A stretch of DNA of 18,178 nucleotides from Acidobacteriota bacterium (GTDB lineage: Bacteria; Acidobacteriota; Blastocatellia; Pyrinomonadales; Pyrinomonadaceae): contig QHXE01000237.1 in assembly GCA_003222835.1 (NCBI GenBank), forward strand, positions 1 to 18,178. Reading direction: 5' to 3'. Below, one piece after another: positions 1 to 6,930 of this stretch; position 1 is the first letter of the stretch, and each line of letters opens with the position of its first letter. Position numbers and translations under genes: made by a program. Under the pieces are notes generated by a model. It made no database searches. It was not told where the DNA came from and saw only the letters and a program-made list of their open reading frames with translations.

Positions 1-60
1 ATGAGTTTTATCATCTTATGCTATTTAGAAATCATTGTTCTATGCTTCGTAGGAGGGTAC

Positions 61-351
61 ATGTCGCGCCTTCTAACAGCCGTTATTTCGGAGTGACGTC
101 AGAACGCGATAGAGATAATTGCCGATGGCCGACAAGCAAACCGGATTTGAAGTCGATATGAAAACCCGGCGAGGAGTTACTACGCGAAAGTAACTCTTGA
201 GGCCGGCTTCTGGAAAGGGCATGGACGATTGACTCTCTTGCAGAAAGAGAAAGGAGCATTTGAGCTAAAGAAGGTCAAGCTTCGCGGAGCTGACAAAGTT
301 AAGGATCGCTCGCTTGCGACCATTTTTGAGGGCAGCGAGAAAAAGCAGTAG
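61..351 (+). pseudogene. possible decayed small ORF, unknown function
   Basis: One reading frame (positions equal to 1 modulo 3) reads as protein-like from about 151 to the stop at 349-351, with stretches such as SYYAKVTLEAGFWKGHGRL and a lysine-rich end (EGSEKKQ). The same frame upstream starts at ATG 61, or ATG 1 with a hydrophobic beginning, but is broken by stops at 94-96 and 148-150. A second ATG at 125 lies in another frame and ends at 191-193, so a frameshift is an alternative explanation. No intact start serves the conserved-looking tail. It ends one base before the stop of the convergent TPR gene. I do not recognise the family. It could equally be non-coding sequence that is open by chance. 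Confidence 0.3.
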
Positions 352-352
352 C

Positions 353-1054
353 TTAAGCGATGTTCTTCTGAGAGGCGGCCTGTCGGCGGCGCATCTCCTT
401 CATTTGCATTTGCAGATCCAGCAGATGCATGTCAAGCATCAAGCGCAGATCGTGGTTCAGCTTCAATCCACGTTCAAAATCCTTCTGCGCCTCGTCTGCT
501 CTGCCTTCGGTTTGACGCGCCAGGCCGCGTTCGGCGTAGACCAGCGGGTTACGATCGTCCAACGAAATGCTCTTGTCAAAATCCGCGATGGCAAACTTGA
601 CGTTGCCTTCTATCAGGAATGCCCGGCCGCGCTTGAAATACGCGTCGGCGTCATTTGGATCGAATCCGATCGCATGGTCAAAGTCTGATAGAGCGCCATC
701 GAGGTCCAAACGGTTCGATCTGATATAGCCGCGATTCAGATAAGCTTGAGCAACGTCCCGATTATTTGCAGCCAGACCGGGCTCCAGTTCCCATACGGTT
801 TCGAAATCGGCAATGGCGCCGTCCAAATCGCCGCCGGCCCGTCTTGCTTTCCCGCGATGGAGATATGCCTCTGCGAGCTTTGGATCGATGCTCAACGCGC
901 GTTCGTAATAAGCGACTGCGCCGGCAATGTCGCCGCGGCTGAAACTCTGGATCCCCTGTTTGACGTATTTCTTTGCCGATTGGGAACGTTGGCCCAACGC
1001 GTAGGGCGGAAAAACCAGGATACCAAGAATCGCAATGAAGAAGAGGCGTTTCAT
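353..1054 (-). CDS. exported TPR-repeat protein
   Basis: This encodes 233 residues. The start chosen is the ATG at 1054, because a GGAGGT ribosome site lies four bases upstream and the protein then opens with a clean signal peptide (MKRLFFIAILGILVFPPYALGQ). The open frame extends 20 codons further upstream, but those residues are not export-like. After the signal come about five consecutive tetratricopeptide repeats (roughly residues 28-200), visible as recurring A-Y-x-x-R-G ... G-D-x-x-x-A-x-x-D-F/Y patterns. The end is a short charged, Met/Gln-rich helix. TPR arrays are protein-binding scaffolds, so a periplasmic or envelope-associated adaptor is likely, but the partner cannot be told from sequence. 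It lies 64 bp downstream of the small minus-strand gene at 1119-1385 and is probably cotranscribed with it. Confidence 0.85.
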   Translation of the reverse strand: MKRLFFIAILGILVFPPYALGQRSQSAKKYVKQGIQSFSRGDIAGAVAYYERALSIDPKLAEAYLHRGKARRAGGDLDGAIADFETVWELEPGLAANNRDVAQAYLNRGYIRSNRLDLDGALSDFDHAIGFDPNDADAYFKRGRAFLIEGNVKFAIADFDKSISLDDRNPLVYAERGLARQTEGRADEAQKDFERGLKLNHDLRLMLDMHLLDLQMQMKEMRRRQAASQKNIA

Positions 1055-1118
1055 GGTTACCTCCGTTCGAGAAACCGGAGTCTCTCGTCCGTTAGTAGGC
1101 GGGCGTGCCGCCATTCAA

Positions 1119-1385
1119 TTATTGTACTGTCGCCGGTAACAGCGAGCCACGCCGATCTGTAGCAATGGCCCGGCCGTCCGCCATCCTTCCGATCATCCCA
1201 TGAAAGTGAATGTCAGTGCCCGATAAGACCAGGAGCACATCGCCCGCGTGATATCGCGGGTCGTCAAGTGGAAATTGGATCACAACAGCTTGTCCATTCT
1301 CGTGCTCGATCGTGTCGAAAGAAAAATTCTCGGCGTCTACGACGTAAGTCTGCGAATGAGTTGCGGTTCTTTGTGCGTCTGGCAT
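1119..1385 (-). CDS. small conserved-looking hypothetical protein (88 aa)
   Basis: This is an 88-residue ORF from ATG 1385 with a beta-rich, acidic character: the centre reads as alternating hydrophobic strands (AVVIQFPLDD, DVLLVLSGTDIHFHGMIGR). It has no signal peptide or membrane segment, so it is probably cytoplasmic. I do not recognise the family. The start codon lies only 16 bases downstream of the CCA end of tRNA-His on the same strand, with no good Shine-Dalgarno in that gap (AAAAGA at best). The gene is therefore probably transcribed with the tRNA and translated from a very short leader after tRNA processing. The TPR gene follows 64 bp downstream. Confidence 0.6.
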   Translation of the reverse strand: MPDAQRTATHSQTYVVDAENFSFDTIEHENGQAVVIQFPLDDPRYHAGDVLLVLSGTDIHFHGMIGRMADGRAIATDRRGSLLPATVQ

Positions 1386-1401
1386 AGTAATTAGTCTTTT
1401 C

Positions 1402-1479
1402 TGGGGCGGCTAGTCGGACTTGAACCGACGACCTCCTGATCCACAGTCAGGCGTTCTAACCAACTGAACTATAGCCGCC
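1402..1479 (-). tRNA. tRNA-His(GTG)
   Basis: Read on the minus strand this folds as a full cloverleaf. The acceptor stem is GCGGCTA/TAGCCGC, the anticodon stem is CCTGA/TCAGG around a CTGTGGA loop giving anticodon GTG, and the T arm is GTCGG-TTCAAGT-CCGAC. The His identity elements are present in the DNA: an extra 5' G (position -1, opposite 1479) and C73. CCA is encoded (complement of 1402-1404). Confidence 0.95.
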
Positions 1480-1500
1480 ATGAATCATCGAATAGTTCAG

Positions 1501-1528
1501 ATTATAAGTCCTGAACTCAAGGTTTACA
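1501..1528 (-). promoter_or_regulatory. putative sigma-70 promoter for tRNA-His
   Basis: A perfect -10 box TATAAT is read on the minus strand at 1506-1501. A weak -35 TGTAAA (1528-1523) lies 16 bp upstream of it. The -10 lies about 22 bp before the tRNA 5' end, which fits a short tRNA leader. The two minus-strand protein genes downstream may depend on it too. Confidence 0.5.
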
Positions 1529-1634
1529 CCAGTCATCAGAATTGTTCAAGTTGAGGGCTTTGACTCTGGCAACTTTTCGCTGGTTGCAGTATTCTTCGCG
1601 GGCCCGACAAAAAATTGAAACCCAGGAGTTGATT

Positions 1635-4600
1635 ATGACAGCAGGAATGACGCTCAAGAGGATTCGAGTGATCGCGCTCGTGTTAACTATGGGCCTAGCT
1701 CTTTGGCAACTATCTATGCGCGCACACGCGCAGAAGGTCGAGAAGCCGAGGACAGCCCATCCAAATAAAACGGAAAGCAAGACGGCCAACAATAAGACCG
1801 AGGCACCCGCTAATAATGCTGAATATGCCGCAAAGGTCAAAGAATACACCACTCAACCTTATTTCATGACTGAGTTTGTGGACCATTTACCTGATTCCGA
1901 TAAGGTGCCGTCTCCGGACAAAGTCCTCGGTTACACCATAGGTGCACCGGGCCATCTCACTTACACGAAGGATATGTATCACTACTATCGCGAGCTGGAG
2001 AAAACCACGTCCCGAGTTCGGACCTTCATGGCACCGGAGAAAAGCGAGGAAGGGAAGGAGCAGATGCTCGTCGCGGTGGGCGACGAAGCGGCGATTGCGA
2101 AGCTCGCTCGATACAAAGAGATCACGGCGAAGCTCGCGGATCCACGAAAGATCAGCGACGCTGAAGCGGAGCAACTCATCGGTGAAGGAAAAGCGTTGTA
2201 TTGGGCGTCGGGTTCGATTCATTCGCCGGAGACTGGTTCATGCGAAATGCTTATGGAACTGGCTTATCGACTCGCGACTGAGGAGACGCCATTCATCCAA
2301 GCGATTCGCAAAAACGTCATTGTCCTCATCACTCCCGCGTTGGAGGTCGATGGCCGTGACCGAATGGTGGACACGTACAACTACCGTAAGGCTAATCCTG
2401 ATAAAGCCGCACCGCCTCTGGTTTACTGGGGGCATTACGTGGCTCACGACAACAATCGTGATGGATTGGGGATGGCGTTGGCCCTGTCGCGCAATCAGAT
2501 GAAGACCTTTATCGAATATCATCCGACAATTCTGCACGACCTGCACGAGTCGGTGCCTTTTCTTTACACCTCAACCGGCACCGGTCCCTATAATGCCTGG
2601 CTGGATCCGATCGTGATCGACGAGTGGAACTTGCTCGCCTATCACGAGATCGAAGAGATGACGAAGCGCGGCGTGCCCGGCGTCTGGACGCATGGATTCT
2701 ATGATGGCTGGGCGCCCAATTACATGTTCTATGTGGCGAATGGACACAATGCGATTGGCCGTTTCTACGAAACCTTTGGCAACGGTGTCGCCGACACGAT
2801 GGACCGGACGGTGCCCGGCCAATCCCAGCGTGATTGGTTTCGTCCCAATCCGCCGCTGCCGCGCGTGAAGTGGTCGCTGCGAAACAATGTCAACATGCAG
2901 GAATCGGCAATCTTGTTAGCGATGAATTTTGTTTCGAATAACAAGGATCGATTTCTGAAGAATTTCTATCTGAAGAGCAAGCGTTCGGTCACTAAAGCCA
3001 CGAATGAAGGGCCGGCGGCGTGGGTCATTCCTTCCGATCAAACTCGCGTGGTGGAAGCCGCAGACACGGTCAATTTACTCCGGCTGATGGGCGTCGAAGT
3101 GCACACCGTCGATAAAGATTTCAGCGCTAAGGATCAGAAGTTTCCCGCGGGCTCATATGTGGTCCGCATGGATCAACCTTATTCGCGCATGGCAGACATG
3201 CTTCTGGACACGCAGTACTACAACGTGAATGATCCGCGCCCTTACGACGATACGGGTTGGACTTTGGGTGCGCTGCGAAATGTTAAGACCGTCCGGGTGA
3301 CTGACAAGGGCGTGTTGCAGGCGCCGATGACGCTCTTAACGAAAGATGCAAGCGTGGCCGGCAGTATTGTTGGCGGGCCATCTTCTACAGCGTATCTGAT
3401 TAATCACAACGCTGAAAACACGCTGATGGCTCTTCGATACAAGCTGAAAGACCTAAAGATTGCCGCCGCCGAAGAGCCGTTCGAAGCTGGCGGGCAAAAG
3501 TTCAATGCCGGAACGTTCATCATCAAGTCCGCGGATAATCCTGGAGCCTTGCGACAGAAGCTGGAACGACCCGTAGCGGAATCCGGGCTCAAGGCGATTG
3601 GAGTCGACAAGCTGCCGGAGATCAAAAGCCACGAGCTGGGAGTTCCCCGCATCGCGATTCTTCACACGTGGACTAATACTCAAAACGACGGCTGGTTCCG
3701 CGTAGAATTCGATCACTTGCAAATACCTTACGCATACATCTCTGATCAGGTAATCCGCGACACTCTAAACCTCAGAGAGAAGTACGATGTGATCATTTTC
3801 CCGCCGGTTGGAGGTTCAGCGCAATCGATTGTTAATGGATTGCCGATGCGCGGAGCGCCGATCCCCTGGAAGGGAAGCGAAGTCACGCCAAACTTGGGAC
3901 TTGGTCCCGATCAAACTAATGACATGCGCGGCGGCATGAGCTTGCGCGGCGTTCTGAATCTGCAAAAGTTCGTGGAGGACGGTGGCGTCTTCATTCCCGT
4001 CACCAATTGCAATCGTCTAGCCATTGATTACGGCATCGTGTCAGGGGTCGCAATCCAGGAACCCCGACAGCTTCAGGCTCGCGGCTCGGTTTACAACGCG
4101 ACGTTTTCTGATCGCCGAAGTCCGATCGCGTACGGCTATGGTGAGAGCTTACCCATTTATTTCAACCAAGCGCCTCTCTTCCAAGTATCTACGGGAGGAG
4201 GCGGGGGAGGCGGCGGCGAAGGTGGCGGCGGCGCGAGTGGAAGACCATCCGGCCGTGGAACGCTGACTGATCCTGATATCGTTCAAGCGATGCCCCAGGC
4301 AGAGCCCGCGCCGCAGCGGTCACCTGGCGGGGAACAACTAACTGACGAGCAGCGGCTTCAGCAAGGGCCATTCTTCACGCCACCGACATTGAGACCTCGG
4401 ATCGTCCTGAGATTTGCCTCCGATGAAAAAAATCTTCTCATCAGCGGAATGTTGGCCGGCGGATCGGAACTGGCGAATGCGCCAGCAGTGATCGATGTGC
4501 CTGTTGGCCAGGGCCATGTGGTGATGTTTGCGAATAATCCAATGTGGCGTCATCAAACTCAAGGCAGCTTCTTCTTACTTTTCAACGCCGCGCTGAACTA

Positions 4601-4676
4601 TGATCACCTCAATGTCGGAAGAGAGCGTTTCGGAAATCAGAGGAACCCGGGAGCGAGGTCTGAAGACAACAACTAG
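1635..4676 (+). CDS. exported M14-family zinc carboxypeptidase with C-terminal amidotransferase-like region
   Basis: This encodes 1013 residues from ATG 1635, which has AGGAG six bases upstream and is followed by a signal peptide ending near AHAQ. A TTG 93 bases earlier keeps the frame open but would bury the signal. The N-terminal part (about residues 70-400) is an M14 metallopeptidase. It shows HSPE (H196/E199) as the first zinc motif, NNRDG (273-277) as the substrate-binding Asn-Arg region, and H301 in LHDLHES as the third zinc ligand. E379 in FYETFGN is a good candidate for the catalytic Glu, at nearly the carboxypeptidase A spacing. Residues from about 668 onward (PRIAIL ... YDVIIFPP ... 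FVEDGGVFI) resemble the class I glutamine-amidotransferase/DJ-1-like fold. They are interrupted by a Gly-rich linker at about 854-870. It probably degrades peptides in the periplasm or outside the cell. The substrate is unknown. Confidence 0.9.
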   Translation: MTAGMTLKRIRVIALVLTMGLALWQLSMRAHAQKVEKPRTAHPNKTESKTANNKTEAPANNAEYAAKVKEYTTQPYFMTEFVDHLPDSDKVPSPDKVLGYTIGAPGHLTYTKDMYHYYRELEKTTSRVRTFMAPEKSEEGKEQMLVAVGDEAAIAKLARYKEITAKLADPRKISDAEAEQLIGEGKALYWASGSIHSPETGSCEMLMELAYRLATEETPFIQAIRKNVIVLITPALEVDGRDRMVDTYNYRKANPDKAAPPLVYWGHYVAHDNNRDGLGMALALSRNQMKTFIEYHPTILHDLHESVPFLYTSTGTGPYNAWLDPIVIDEWNLLAYHEIEEMTKRGVPGVWTHGFYDGWAPNYMFYVANGHNAIGRFYETFGNGVADTMDRTVPGQSQRDWFRPNPPLPRVKWSLRNNVNMQESAILLAMNFVSNNKDRFLKNFYLKSKRSVTKATNEGPAAWVIPSDQTRVVEAADTVNLLRLMGVEVHTVDKDFSAKDQKFPAGSYVVRMDQPYSRMADMLLDTQYYNVNDPRPYDDTGWTLGALRNVKTVRVTDKGVLQAPMTLLTKDASVAGSIVGGPSSTAYLINHNAENTLMALRYKLKDLKIAAAEEPFEAGGQKFNAGTFIIKSADNPGALRQKLERPVAESGLKAIGVDKLPEIKSHELGVPRIAILHTWTNTQNDGWFRVEFDHLQIPYAYISDQVIRDTLNLREKYDVIIFPPVGGSAQSIVNGLPMRGAPIPWKGSEVTPNLGLGPDQTNDMRGGMSLRGVLNLQKFVEDGGVFIPVTNCNRLAIDYGIVSGVAIQEPRQLQARGSVYNATFSDRRSPIAYGYGESLPIYFNQAPLFQVSTGGGGGGGGEGGGGASGRPSGRGTLTDPDIVQAMPQAEPAPQRSPGGEQLTDEQRLQQGPFFTPPTLRPRIVLRFASDEKNLLISGMLAGGSELANAPAVIDVPVGQGHVVMFANNPMWRHQTQGSFFLLFNAALNYDHLNVGRERFGNQRNPGARSEDNN

Positions 4677-4692
4677 ATTCGAAACAAGAGGG

Positions 4693-4768
4693 TGGTGCCC
4701 CCGGCAGGACTCGAACCTGCGGCCCTCTGCTTAGAAGGCAGATGCTCTATCCACTGAGCTACGGGAGC
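4693..4768 (-). tRNA. tRNA-Arg(TCT)
   Basis: Minus-strand cloverleaf with acceptor stem GCTCCCG/CGGGGGC (one G-U pair) and a D arm containing AGCTCAGTGGATAGAGC. The anticodon stem TCTGC/GCAGA carries a CTTCTAA loop giving TCT. The T arm is GCAGG-TTCGAGT-CCTGC, the discriminator is A73, and CCA is encoded. The 3' end lies 16 bp from the convergent end of the M14 peptidase gene. Confidence 0.96.
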
Positions 4769-4787
4769 ACTAACGTAAGCGCTGCAG

Positions 4788-4816
4788 ATGTTAGCATGCG
4801 TCCTGGATTGCTCCAA
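4788..4816 (-). promoter_or_regulatory. putative sigma-70 promoter for tRNA-Arg
   Basis: Read on the minus strand: TTGGAG (4816-4811), a 17 bp spacer, then TAACAT (4793-4788). The -10 ends 19 bp before the mature tRNA 5' end, giving a leader of about a dozen bases. Both boxes keep the most conserved bases and the spacing is ideal. Confidence 0.5.
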
Positions 4817-4838
4817 AAAAACTCTGTTACGATAAAGA

Positions 4839-4866
4839 GGGCTACCGGAAAATTTTCCGGTAGCCC
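4839..4866. terminator. bidirectional rho-independent terminator
   Basis: This is a perfect 28-base palindrome: a 14 bp arm GGGCTACCGGAAAA against its exact complement. It is flanked by T-rich sequence in both directions (TTTCTTCTT on plus, TCTTTATC on minus). It lies 29 bp beyond the stop of the minus-strand ORF at 4896-5144, which it most obviously serves. It could also stop plus-strand transcripts from the M14 gene after they run antisense through tRNA-Arg. Confidence 0.85.
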
Positions 4867-4895
4867 TTTCTTCTTAAAGAATGAGTGATCTAAAC

Positions 4896-5144
4896 CTATG
4901 CCGCGCGGGTGATCTCTGCGGCTTCAGCATAAACACGCCGCCCATTGAGAGCATCATCAATGATCTCTCTCACGGCAGAAATGTCAGGATTAACGTCCAT
5001 CCGATCACACGCCGCCAGATGCCGAATAATTCCTTCGGTTGCGATTTCCCTCGGCGGACCGGTCAACTTCGAAAAGCGGCGAGCCTGGATGTGATCGATT
5101 CTCTGTAGCCGCTCAGCCAGCGGCAGGCCCTTGTCAAGATTCAC
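4896..5144 (-). CDS. small hypothetical protein (82 aa)
   Basis: This is an 82-residue ORF starting at GTG 5144. A strong AGAAGGAG sequence lies upstream but about 13 bases from the GTG, longer than usual, and no in-frame start lies closer. The protein is charged and mostly helical (PLAERLQRIDHIQARRF, ISAVREIIDDALNGRRV), with no signal or membrane segment. I do not recognise the family. Support for the minus strand over the overlapping plus-strand ORF comes from the purine-rich ribosome site and the well-placed terminator just after the stop. Confidence 0.55.
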   Translation of the reverse strand: MNLDKGLPLAERLQRIDHIQARRFSKLTGPPREIATEGIIRHLAACDRMDVNPDISAVREIIDDALNGRRVYAEAAEITRAA

Positions 5145-5504
5145 GATTCGATTCTCTCTCCTTCTAAAAATTAGCCACGAATACGTTTCCGTTCTTCACT
5201 ATAGATGCTTTCCACAGCCCCGCAGGATGCAAACTCATTGCGGTTTTAGGGAAGTTTTGCAAAGCACTAGCCCACTGAGGGATAGCTACTCTAAACTGTC
5301 TCGGCAGAAACCAAGACTATAACATGGTTCATTTTTTTGGTCGAGATATTTTTTTGATTTTTGTTTGAGAAGGGAAAAGGCCAAGTTGAACCATGTTGGC
5401 CGCAGCCAGCAGTCAAAGGAGAAAAGCGTCGGTTGTACCTCTGCGCGGGAGAGACTACACCGACGCTTCCAGGTCCTTCGTCAAGGTTTGTACGGGCCGT
5501 TTCC
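5145..5504. other. intergenic region with nested inverted repeats
   Basis: I see no convincing gene here. Two short plus-strand ORFs near 5361-5630 run antisense into the HU gene. The stretch holds an AT-rich core with two T runs (5332-5338 and 5350-5355), and an 11 bp perfect inverted repeat AACATGGTTCA / TGAACCATGTT (5321-5331 and 5387-5397). It also holds a smaller hairpin GGCCAA / TTGGCC (5379-5384 and 5396-5401) that shares bases with the right arm. The HU terminator lies at its right end. Confidence 0.6.
5424..5468 (-). terminator. rho-independent terminator of the HU gene
   Basis: A perfect 10 bp stem AAGCGTCGGT (5424-5433) pairs with ACCGACGCTT (5459-5468), with a small CTC/GAG pairing inside the loop. 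On the minus strand the hairpin is followed by TTTTC. It begins 36 bp past the stop codon of the HU gene. The tail is short, so termination may be incomplete. Confidence 0.6.
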
Positions 5505-5819
5505 TTACTTCTTGGGAAGAACGGAGTCTTTCATCGACTTTCCGACGCGAAACTTGAGGGTTGTTTTCGCCGGAATCTGAATAGTTTCGCCCGTTGCGGG
5601 ATTTCGACCTTCGCGTGCCTTCCGCTCTGAGCGAACTAGTTTGCCAAAGCCGGGCAGAACGAACTCGCCATTATTCTTCACTTCAGAAGTCGCTAGGCTA
5701 GCTAAATCCTCAAAGAATTGCTTCACCTGAGCGCGCTTCATACCCGTCCGTTCCGCAAAATGATTAAATACGTCAGACTGCGTCATGCGCTTCTTGCCTG
5801 CTGCCGTGCCGTTCGCCAT
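5505..5819 (-). CDS. HU family DNA-binding protein
   Basis: This is a 104-residue nucleoid-associated protein. It binds and bends DNA as a dimer and helps compact the chromosome. Recognition rests on the N-terminal helices (MTQSDVFNHFAERTGM, VKQFFEDLASLA), the beta region FVLPGFGKLVR and the DNA-clasping arm RKAREGRNPATGETIQIPA, ending in a KFRVGKSMKDSV helix. Compared with the usual 90 residues it has about 10 extra N-terminal residues (MANGTAAGKKR). The ATG at 5819 is preceded by GGAGG about 13 bases upstream, a long spacing. Starting at the internal Met12 would give a normal HU length but has no better ribosome site. It is a single gene with its own terminator. Whether it acts as HU or a sequence-specific IHF-like variant cannot be told. 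Confidence 0.93.
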   Translation of the reverse strand: MANGTAAGKKRMTQSDVFNHFAERTGMKRAQVKQFFEDLASLATSEVKNNGEFVLPGFGKLVRSERKAREGRNPATGETIQIPAKTTLKFRVGKSMKDSVLPKK

Positions 5820-6190
5820 GTGTGGTCTGATACCTCCAAGAATTGAGCAAAATTGGGAAAACTATCGCGCCAGATATATCACAGACGGAGCATAAAGTCT
5901 GCAAAAATTCGCACTCTTTCGGCCTTTTTGAGAAAAATATTTTTGCTTGTGCAATATCCACTCTATGAGTCGAGGCTGAAGGTGCAGCTTGGGTGACGCC
6001 AGAAACTGACTCAAGGTAAGCGCAGCAATAATTTTATCCCGACTACGATTTCTCCGGCACAATTCAAAAACGCTGAGCAAAACGGGACTTTCGCGACGAA
6101 ATCTGGATCCACGTCACGCGTGCACGGGAAGTCGCTTCAATCTATTGCTGAACAATAGGAGTGGGCCTTTGATGAGGTTCATCCGAAATC
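5820..6190. other. AT-rich intergenic region upstream of the HU gene
   Basis: No gene is supported here. The half nearer HU is AT-rich, with the palindrome AAAAATATTTTT at 5933-5944. A candidate minus-strand promoter is TTGCAG (5904-5899), a 17 bp spacer, and TGATAT (5881-5876). The spacer is occupied by a short inverted repeat CAGAC / GTCTG (5882-5886 and 5897-5901). The matches to consensus are only fair. The half nearer tRNA-Pro shows nothing I can name. Confidence 0.4.
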
Positions 6191-6269
<79 letters not shown>

Positions 6270-6313
6270 TCCTAGTGAGAGTTTCCGCTTCATAAAGAAA
6301 AACGCGCTACATT

Positions 6314-6928
6314 CTAGCGAGCGGCGGAATCACAGGTCAAGTTTCTAAGGAATTCACGTGCCTTTTCCAGCGCAGTATGTCTGTGACTAATTTGATTCTT
6401 AATTTCTGGTGGTAACTCCGCGAAAGTCATTTCCGAGCCGGCTGGAATGAAGATGGGATCATATCCGAATCCACCTGATCCCCGCGGCTCGAATGCGATT
6501 CGACCTTCGCATCTTCCCAGACTCATATTGAGAATGCTGCCATTGGAGCTTGCGGTCGCAACGGCTGAAACAAACCGAGCTGTTCGGTCCGGTTCATCCA
6601 CATTCCGGAGATCCCCGAGCAGCTTCTCAACACGCTGTCGATCAGACGCACCATCGCCGGCGTAACGGGCCGAATGCACACCGGGCGCGCCTCCGAGAGC
6701 GTCAACCTCTAAACCTGAGTCATCCGCCAACGTGAGTAGGCCGCTTTGGATTGCATAACCGCTGGCTTTAAGACTCGCATTTTCAAGAAACGTCTCGCCG
6801 GTTTCTAAAACCGGCTCGAGCCCAAGAATATCGTCAAGGCTCATCAAGGCGAAGGGCAAATCGGACAGCAGTTGCTGAAGTTCGCGGCGCTTTCCTTTAT
6901 TCCATGTTGCGATAAGCAAAGGAGTCAC
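6314..6928 (-). CDS. rdgB: XTP/dITP diphosphatase (RdgB/HAM1)
   Basis: This 204-residue cytoplasmic enzyme hydrolyses non-canonical purine triphosphates (dITP, XTP, ITP) to the monophosphate and pyrophosphate, keeping them out of DNA and RNA. Family motifs are clear: ATWNKGKRREL at the start (T8, N10, K13), the signature LADDSGLEVDAL with D69/D70, PGVHSARYAG, GFGYDPIF, and the C-terminal ISHRHTAL. The start is the GTG at 6928: it gives the family length, begins right before the conserved nucleotide-binding strand, and has CGGAG eight bases upstream. The open frame continues 23 codons upstream but overlaps the previous gene. The GTG comes two bases after that gene's TAA, so the two are translationally coupled. 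Confidence 0.95.
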   Translation of the reverse strand: MTPLLIATWNKGKRRELQQLLSDLPFALMSLDDILGLEPVLETGETFLENASLKASGYAIQSGLLTLADDSGLEVDALGGAPGVHSARYAGDGASDRQRVEKLLGDLRNVDEPDRTARFVSAVATASSNGSILNMSLGRCEGRIAFEPRGSGGFGYDPIFIPAGSEMTFAELPPEIKNQISHRHTALEKAREFLRNLTCDSAAR

Positions 6929-6930
6929 TC

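Noticed and set aside
1542..1634. Upstream TTG start for the M14 peptidase
   Set aside because: It would place 31 residues before a clear signal peptide, and ATG 1635 has a well-spaced AGGAG.
4881..5108. Plus-strand 75-codon ORF over the small minus-strand gene
   Set aside because: It starts right after a strong terminator with no ribosome site. The minus-strand frame has both a purine-rich ribosome site and a terminator behind it.
5361..5630. Plus-strand ORFs running into the HU gene
   Set aside because: They cross the HU terminator and read antisense through HU. No ribosome site supports them.
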